Shown: positions 5,543-5,565 of the stretch, piece by piece
How positions within the stretch are numbered: position 1 is the first letter of the stretch
How the letters are laid out: each line of letters begins with the position of its first letter
From: an uncultured delta proteobacterium
GTDB taxonomy: Bacteria; Desulfobacterota; WTBG01; CAIYCZ01
Reading direction: 5' to 3'
Assembly: GCA_903924805.1 (NCBI GenBank)
Contig: CAIYCZ010000289.1
Location: 1 to 5,565, forward strand
DNA: 5,565 bases
The notes under the pieces: model-generated
Seen by the model: the letters and a program-made list of their open reading frames with translations, nothing else
Databases searched by the model: none
Told to the model about the DNA's origin: nothing
Program-made: the position numbers and the translations under genes

Positions 5543-5565
5543 AATAATCTGTGGCTGTCCCCGAT
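5543..5565 (-). repeat. Right 23-bp inverted repeat of the RAYT element, cut by window end
   Basis: Exact reverse complement of 4818-4840, ending GGCTGTCCCCGAT at the last base of the window. If it mirrors the left side fully, it should continue with TTATCCTA beyond the edge, perhaps with a second copy. Confidence 0.85.

Larger units (their letters stand above)
4788..5565 (-). mobile_element. RAYT-type element with flanking inverted repeats, right end incomplete
   Basis: A single transposase gene is bracketed by perfect 23-bp inverted repeats, 4818-4840 and 5543-5565. The left side has an extra tandem copy of the core. The right repeat reaches the window edge, so the true right end is not seen. 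This matches the layout of RAYT loci, where the enzyme gene lies between inverted copies of the short repeat it is thought to mobilise. No target-site duplication can be judged. Confidence 0.7.

Overview
This looks like bacterial chromosomal DNA of moderate GC content from an accessory-rich region. The gene families are a GspE/PilB secretion ATPase with a GAF domain, a UPF0175/DUF3368-type toxin-antitoxin pair and a REP-associated (RAYT) transposase. Together they recall environmental, often anaerobic, Gram-negative groups such as Desulfobacterota, Nitrospirota or anammox Planctomycetota. That is a weak inference and no taxonomic marker gene is present.

Left part (82-1044, + strand): three small genes form a tight, translationally coupled operon. 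The first is a 113-aa protein with a DUF3467-like look. The second is a 144-aa protein with a short coiled coil followed by a winged-helix-like C-terminus. The third is a 68-aa basic protein that most likely starts at a TTG with an ideal Shine-Dalgarno inside the preceding gene. None has a function I can name with confidence.

Middle (1149-3503, - strand): one large gene encodes a complete GAF + N1-like + GspE/PilB ATPase. Walker A, Asp box, Walker B, His box and the tetracysteine zinc site are all intact. No pilus or secretion partner lies in the window. Two hairpin-forming inverted repeats sit at the convergent junction with the first operon. A run of eight G (coding strand) lies in its ribosome-binding region.

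Right-middle (3504-4687): a 382-bp divergent intergenic region carries a good sigma-70-type promoter for a two-gene toxin-antitoxin operon. A 10-bp direct repeat lies between promoter and start codon and is a likely operator. The antitoxin is a ribbon-helix-helix domain joined to a UPF0175-like helical domain. The toxin is a PIN-domain (DUF3368-type) predicted ribonuclease whose start overlaps the antitoxin stop.

Right end (4788-5565): an apparently intact RAYT (HUH/Tyr) transposase on the - strand is bracketed by a perfect 23-bp inverted repeat. The left copy is preceded by a tandem duplicate of the repeat, and the right copy is cut by the window end. The transposase stop codon lies inside the left repeat. 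A possible truncated gene start on the - strand lies between the toxin gene and this element.
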